Below are positions 7,266-10,054 of a DNA stretch of 10,054 nt, one piece after another. The DNA lies in contig JAIXSW010000447.1 in the NCBI GenBank assembly GCA_027484495.1, positions 1-10,054 of the forward strand, in the 5' to 3' direction. Every line of letters begins with the position of its first letter. Position 1 is the first letter of the stretch. The stretch comes from Gammaproteobacteria bacterium. GTDB taxonomy: Bacteria > Pseudomonadota > Gammaproteobacteria > Enterobacterales > Alteromonadaceae. The translations under genes were made by a program, and so were the position numbers. A model generated the notes under the pieces. The model made no database searches. It saw only the letters and a list, made by a program, of their open reading frames with translations, and had not been told where the DNA came from.

Positions 7266-7727
7266 TGTAAGTTCTCAATAACGACATGTTGTAATTGCCT
7301 GGACAGTACCCGCTATAGTTTTTTGCTGTTGTACCGGACGTACACGGCTGTGCTGCGGGCAGGGCAATAATTCATCAATGCATTAGTGCTGTAAAGATAA
7401 CTAAATTAACATTTGGTTATATAAATGGGACTTGCGAAAAATTGCGCCGCACTGAAGTGGTGCAAACCGTCCGCAGGGATCGCGCTGCAACCGGCGTGAT
7501 AGCTGTGAATTATTACAAATAGTTACAACTGTGAAATTATAGCTAACGGTAATAAGTTAGATCTAAAAGGTATAAAAAATACTGATATTTCTGGCGTTTT
7601 TGTCATGTTTGGCTGTTAGAGCCTGTCTTGAGTTTGCCTTTCGGCGCAATCCACCGGACAATAGCCGGCTTTTAGCGCGATACTGCCTGTAGTGGCGCTG
7701 AACCTTCAATTCAGAGGTAAAAACCAG
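7266..7727. promoter_or_regulatory. Divergent intergenic region with promoters of the protease and yhiN genes (no gene seen)
   Basis: 462 bases without a convincing coding region. The part at 7380-7600 is AT-rich and must hold the promoters of both divergent genes, but no -35/-10 pair is persuasive. Possible -10 elements are TATAAA at 7571-7576 (plus strand) and the TATATAAC stretch near 7420-7427 (minus strand). It also holds the nested repeat at 7499-7544, a palindrome TTAGATCTAA at 7557-7566, and an imperfect hairpin near 7440-7465. The plus-strand leader would be about 140 bases long if TATAAA is used. Confidence 0.35.
7499..7544. repeat. Nested short direct repeats upstream of yhiN
   Basis: Within 46 bases: ATAGCT at 7499-7504 and 7539-7544 (40 bases apart), CTGTGAATTAT at 7503-7513 repeated as CTGTGAAATTAT at 7529-7540, and TTACAA at 7513-7518 and 7523-7528 (10 bases apart). 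The order suggests paired protein-binding half-sites on the same DNA face. The TGTGA cores recall CRP half-sites, but the second half TCACA is missing at the right spacing. Confidence 0.4.
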
Positions 7728-8909
7728 ATGCAGCAGTGGGATGTAATTGTGATTGGCGCTGGTGCCGCCGGCTTGTTTGCAGCGATTGAAGCCGGTAAAC
7801 GCGGTCGTCGGGTATTGGTGCTGGATAACGGTAAAAAGATCGGTCGGAAAATTCTGATGTCCGGCGGCGGGCGTTGTAATTTTACCAACATCTATGCCAG
7901 CCACCAGAATTACCTGTCGCAAAACCCGCATTTCTGCAAGTCTGCCTTGAGCCGTTATACCCAATGGGATTTCATTAGTCTGGTGCAGCAATACCAAATT
8001 CCGTATCACGAAAAAACACTGGGTCAGCTGTTTTGTGACGACAGCGCCAAAGACATTGTCGAGCTGTTAAGCAGTGAATGCCGTAAGGCCGGTGTACAAA
8101 TTGCGCTGCAACAGCAGATCAGCAGTGTGACGCATAGTGATGGTTTGTTTCAGGTGGTCACGCCTGAATTGACGCGGACTTGCCAGAGTCTGGTCGTCGC
8201 TTGTGGGGGCTTAAGTTTGCCCAATTTAGGCGCTACCGCTTTTGGTTATCAGCTGGCTGAGCAGTTTGGCTTAAACGTTTTACCGGTGCGCGCCGCACTG
8301 GTGCCGCTGACCTGGCAGCCGGCCGACAAAGCGGTATTTGAAGAGATCAGTGGTGTCGCGCTGCCAGTCACCGCGGAAGCGAATGATGTGATGTTTCCGG
8401 AAGATATGCTGTTTACCCACCGGGGTCTGAGCGGCCCGGCGATTCTGCAAATTTCGTCGTTCTGGCAACCTGGCGATGAATTGTTGATCAATTTACTCCC
8501 TCAGCTCGATTTGTCGGCGTTTTTACAGGAACAACAGCAAAAACATCCGGATCAGGAACTGAAAACTGCACTGGGTAAAGTTTTACCGAAGCGTTTGGTT
8601 GAAAAACTGATAGAAATCAAAGTGATCAACAACCAGCCACTGAAAGCGCTGCAACATAAATCCATCGCGACAATCAGCCAGACTTTGCATCACTATGTCT
8701 TCAAACCCAATGGCACCGAAGGTTATCGGACTGCCGAAGTGACGCTGGGTGGCGTTGACACCAACGAGCTATCGTCTAAGACCATGGAAGCGAAAAAGCA
8801 GCCGGGTCTGTATTTTGTCGGCGAAGTGATGGATGTCACCGGCTGGCTGGGCGGTTACAACTTCCAGTGGGCCTGGAGCTCGGGCTGGGTTGCCGGGCAG
8901 TATTGCTGA
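7728..8909 (+). CDS. yhiN: FAD-dependent oxidoreductase of the YhiN/HI0933 (BaiN/RdsA) family
   Basis: A 393-residue cytoplasmic flavoprotein. The N-terminal Rossmann motif VIVIGAGAAGL (residues 6-16) binds FAD. It is followed by the family signature GRKILMSGGGRCNFTN (39-54), a central VACGGLSLPNLGATAFGY segment, THRGLSGPAILQIS, and the C-terminal block TLGGVDTNELSSKTME then GLYFVGEVMDVTGWLGGYNFQWAW. Length and motifs fit E. coli YhiN (400 residues). Members of this family have been reported to make dihydrouridine in 23S rRNA (RdsA); whether this protein does is inference. I chose ATG 7728 because AGAGG lies ten bases upstream and the protein then begins directly at the flavin fold. An in-frame GTG at 7692 would add twelve residues with no family support. 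Its stop codon overlaps the start of the next gene, so the two form an operon. Confidence 0.93.
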   Translation: MQQWDVIVIGAGAAGLFAAIEAGKRGRRVLVLDNGKKIGRKILMSGGGRCNFTNIYASHQNYLSQNPHFCKSALSRYTQWDFISLVQQYQIPYHEKTLGQLFCDDSAKDIVELLSSECRKAGVQIALQQQISSVTHSDGLFQVVTPELTRTCQSLVVACGGLSLPNLGATAFGYQLAEQFGLNVLPVRAALVPLTWQPADKAVFEEISGVALPVTAEANDVMFPEDMLFTHRGLSGPAILQISSFWQPGDELLINLLPQLDLSAFLQEQQQKHPDQELKTALGKVLPKRLVEKLIEIKVINNQPLKALQHKSIATISQTLHHYVFKPNGTEGYRTAEVTLGGVDTNELSSKTMEAKKQPGLYFVGEVMDVTGWLGGYNFQWAWSSGWVAGQYC

Positions 8910-9277
8910 TGGCTACTGTCAAAGCCGGGCCGGATTGGCTGAGCCGCAAACTGTCGGCGCGTTGTCAGCAGCAAGAGCAAAAACTACGTGAAGTGCTACA
9001 AGCGCTATGGCCACTGTGGCAAGCGCAGGGTTGCAGCGGTTTTGCTTATCAGCTGCAGTTTGAACATTTTCCGCAAAGCTTGTTGGTTCATCTGGTGGCG
9101 CCGGCAACACAGCGTGAGCTGTTGCTTGGCTTGTTGCCTGGCTGGCAATTGCAGCTGCAGCAAGCGCTGTTAAAAAAGGGCATTCTGCTGAAGCCACCGC
9201 TGCGGCAAATCAGCGTCTGCAGTGAATTGCCGGTGGTCGATCGCCGAAGTATGCACGTGTTCTGTACGGATCAATAA
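8909..9277 (+). CDS. Small protein of unknown function, translationally coupled to yhiN
   Basis: 122 residues, cytoplasmic by appearance (no signal peptide or membrane segment), rich in Leu and Gln. I do not recognise the family. ATG 8909-8911 overlaps the yhiN stop (TGATG). There is no Shine-Dalgarno sequence, so translation probably depends on ribosomes finishing yhiN. An upstream in-frame start at 8867 lies inside yhiN and is less likely. The layout reads as an N-terminal helix (about 10-40, LREVLQALWPLW), a beta hairpin (46-66, YQLQFEHFPQSLLVHLVAPA), a second Leu/Gln helix (67-90) and a final strand (98-105, LRQISVCS). This order loosely recalls the DUF721/DciA fold, but that is speculation and no motif proves it. 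Three cysteines after the first helix region are unremarkable. Its 3' end overlaps the convergent dehydrogenase gene by seven bases. It is probably a real gene, because its frame is continuous and coupled. Confidence 0.7.
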   Translation: MATVKAGPDWLSRKLSARCQQQEQKLREVLQALWPLWQAQGCSGFAYQLQFEHFPQSLLVHLVAPATQRELLLGLLPGWQLQLQQALLKKGILLKPPLRQISVCSELPVVDRRSMHVFCTDQ

Positions 9278-10002
9278 GGTAAGACGCTACCATCCCAATG
9301 CAACAATGCACCGGTTTGCGCCGGTGTCAGGTCTGCCACAGTCGCTGCCAGTCGCCGTGCAGTATCTGCGGGCGTCTGTAGCTGTCCGGCCGGCAGATTG
9401 CGCTGAAACGGTTTCGACATCGCGGTATCGGTCGTGCCCGGATGCAGCGCCACCAGCGTTGCCTGTGGCAGTGAACGCTTCAGTTCAATCGACGCGCAGC
9501 GCACCAGCATATTCAACGCCGCTTTGCTGGCGCGATAGCTATGCCAGCCGCCGGCCTGATTATCGGCAATACTGCCCACTTTCGCTGACAACCAACATAA
9601 CTTCACTTGCGGTGACTGGCTGAGCCAAGGCCAGATCGCCTGCAGCCATAGCGCCGGCAATATCGTGTTCACTTCAAAGGCTTGGCGTAAGCCCGCCGCG
9701 CTGAGTTGACGCAGACTTTTTTCTGGCTGTAGCTGGTCCTGATGCAGCAGACCCAGGCAACAAAATACCAGGTCTACCGGCTGGCTAAATACGGTTTTCA
9801 GCGTTTCATGCAGCGGCGACTGCGCTTGCTCCAGCATCTCTGGCTGATACTGATATTGCTGTAAACCGGGAGCCGCGTCTGGCAGTACCGCATCTGCCAG
9901 AGCTGCGCGGCTGAATACCGATACCTGCGCCTGTTGTTGCAGATAATGCGCTGTTAATGCCGCACCTATCCCGCTGTTGCCACCCAAAATAACTACATGC
10001 AT
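9271..10002 (-). CDS. Short-chain dehydrogenase/reductase (SDR), C-factor-like
   Basis: NAD(P)-dependent oxidoreductase of the classical SDR family, 243 residues, the usual length. The Rossmann glycine motif is GGNSGIG at 7-13, giving cofactor binding. The catalytic set is complete: Asn112 in VNT, Ser139 in WLSAKVGS, Tyr156 and Lys160 in YRASKAALN. HPGTTDTAMS (187-196) follows, the loop that in C-factor/CsgA-like SDRs reads HPGWV.T.M. The dinucleotide motif lacks the common TGxxxGIG threonine (LGGNSGIG instead), as in several C-factor-like members. The substrate is unknown. ATG 10000-10002 is preceded by a strong GGAGG (10009-10013) six bases away. The gene converges on the small coupled gene and overlaps it by seven bases, with no visible terminator between them. 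Confidence 0.92.
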   Translation of the reverse strand: MHVVILGGNSGIGAALTAHYLQQQAQVSVFSRAALADAVLPDAAPGLQQYQYQPEMLEQAQSPLHETLKTVFSQPVDLVFCCLGLLHQDQLQPEKSLRQLSAAGLRQAFEVNTILPALWLQAIWPWLSQSPQVKLCWLSAKVGSIADNQAGGWHSYRASKAALNMLVRCASIELKRSLPQATLVALHPGTTDTAMSKPFQRNLPAGQLQTPADTARRLAATVADLTPAQTGALLHWDGSVLPY

Positions 10003-10008
10003 TTGCTG

Positions 10009-10013
10009 CCTCC
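10009..10013 (-). promoter_or_regulatory. Strong Shine-Dalgarno of the SDR gene
   Basis: GGAGG on the minus strand, six bases before ATG. It is the best ribosome binding site in the window and fixes the SDR start. The remaining 41 bases to the window end show no clear promoter. Confidence 0.8.
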
Positions 10014-10054
10014 GCTTGCTGTCTGAAAACAGTTACGTAGCAGCGCAGGCTTCG

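Noticed and set aside
7504..7519. CRP site (TGTGA-N6-TCACA)
   Set aside because: Only the first half-site is present; the second half does not match at the required spacing.
7653..7677. Terminator-like CCGG..CCGGCTTTT before yhiN
   Set aside because: The stem is only four base pairs and sits just upstream of the gene it would switch off.
7563..8009. Minus-strand open frame of 148 codons overlapping the yhiN start
   Set aside because: It lies antisense to conserved yhiN motifs and has no recognisable protein character.
9222..9623. Plus-strand open frame of 133 codons across the small gene end and the SDR gene
   Set aside because: It is antisense to the SDR active-site region and has no start signal.

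Overview
The window looks like chromosomal DNA of a free-living gammaproteobacterium, by impression of the Rheinheimera/Alishewanella type. The reasons are moderate GC content, Gln-rich proteins, an LPS Kdo transferase joined to a Haemophilus/Vibrio-type Kdo kinase, a secreted S8/PPC protease and a TonB siderophore receptor. The taxon is inferred from protein style, not from a marker gene.

Left part (1-3260), all on the minus strand: an exported MsrA-thioredoxin-fold fusion runs off the left edge. Upstream of it, after a hairpin terminator, is a 709-residue TonB-dependent siderophore receptor. Its promoter carries an AT-rich inverted repeat that could be a Fur-type iron operator.

Centre (3319-7265): a plus-strand gene encodes one 679-residue protein whose N-terminal two thirds are Kdo transferase (WaaA/KdtA) and whose C-terminal third is Kdo kinase (KdkA). 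It faces a minus-strand gene for a secreted subtilisin-like protease. The two share a strong hairpin terminator that works in both directions. The fusion would add a Kdo to lipid A precursor and phosphorylate it on one polypeptide, which predicts an inner core with a single phosphorylated Kdo. It is the most notable item in the window.

Right part (7266-10054): a 462-base AT-rich gap with a small nested repeat lies between the protease and a divergent flavoprotein gene of the YhiN/HI0933 (BaiN/RdsA) family. That gene is joined by a TGATG stop-start overlap to an unrecognised 122-residue protein. Its 3' end overlaps by 7 bases the end of a convergent short-chain dehydrogenase gene on the minus strand.

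No tRNA, rRNA, CRISPR array, insertion sequence or phage gene was seen. The window is mostly single housekeeping or envelope genes. I do not see a multi-gene undescribed system. The points worth following are the waaA-kdkA fusion, the exported MsrA-thioredoxin fusion and the small protein coupled to the flavoprotein.
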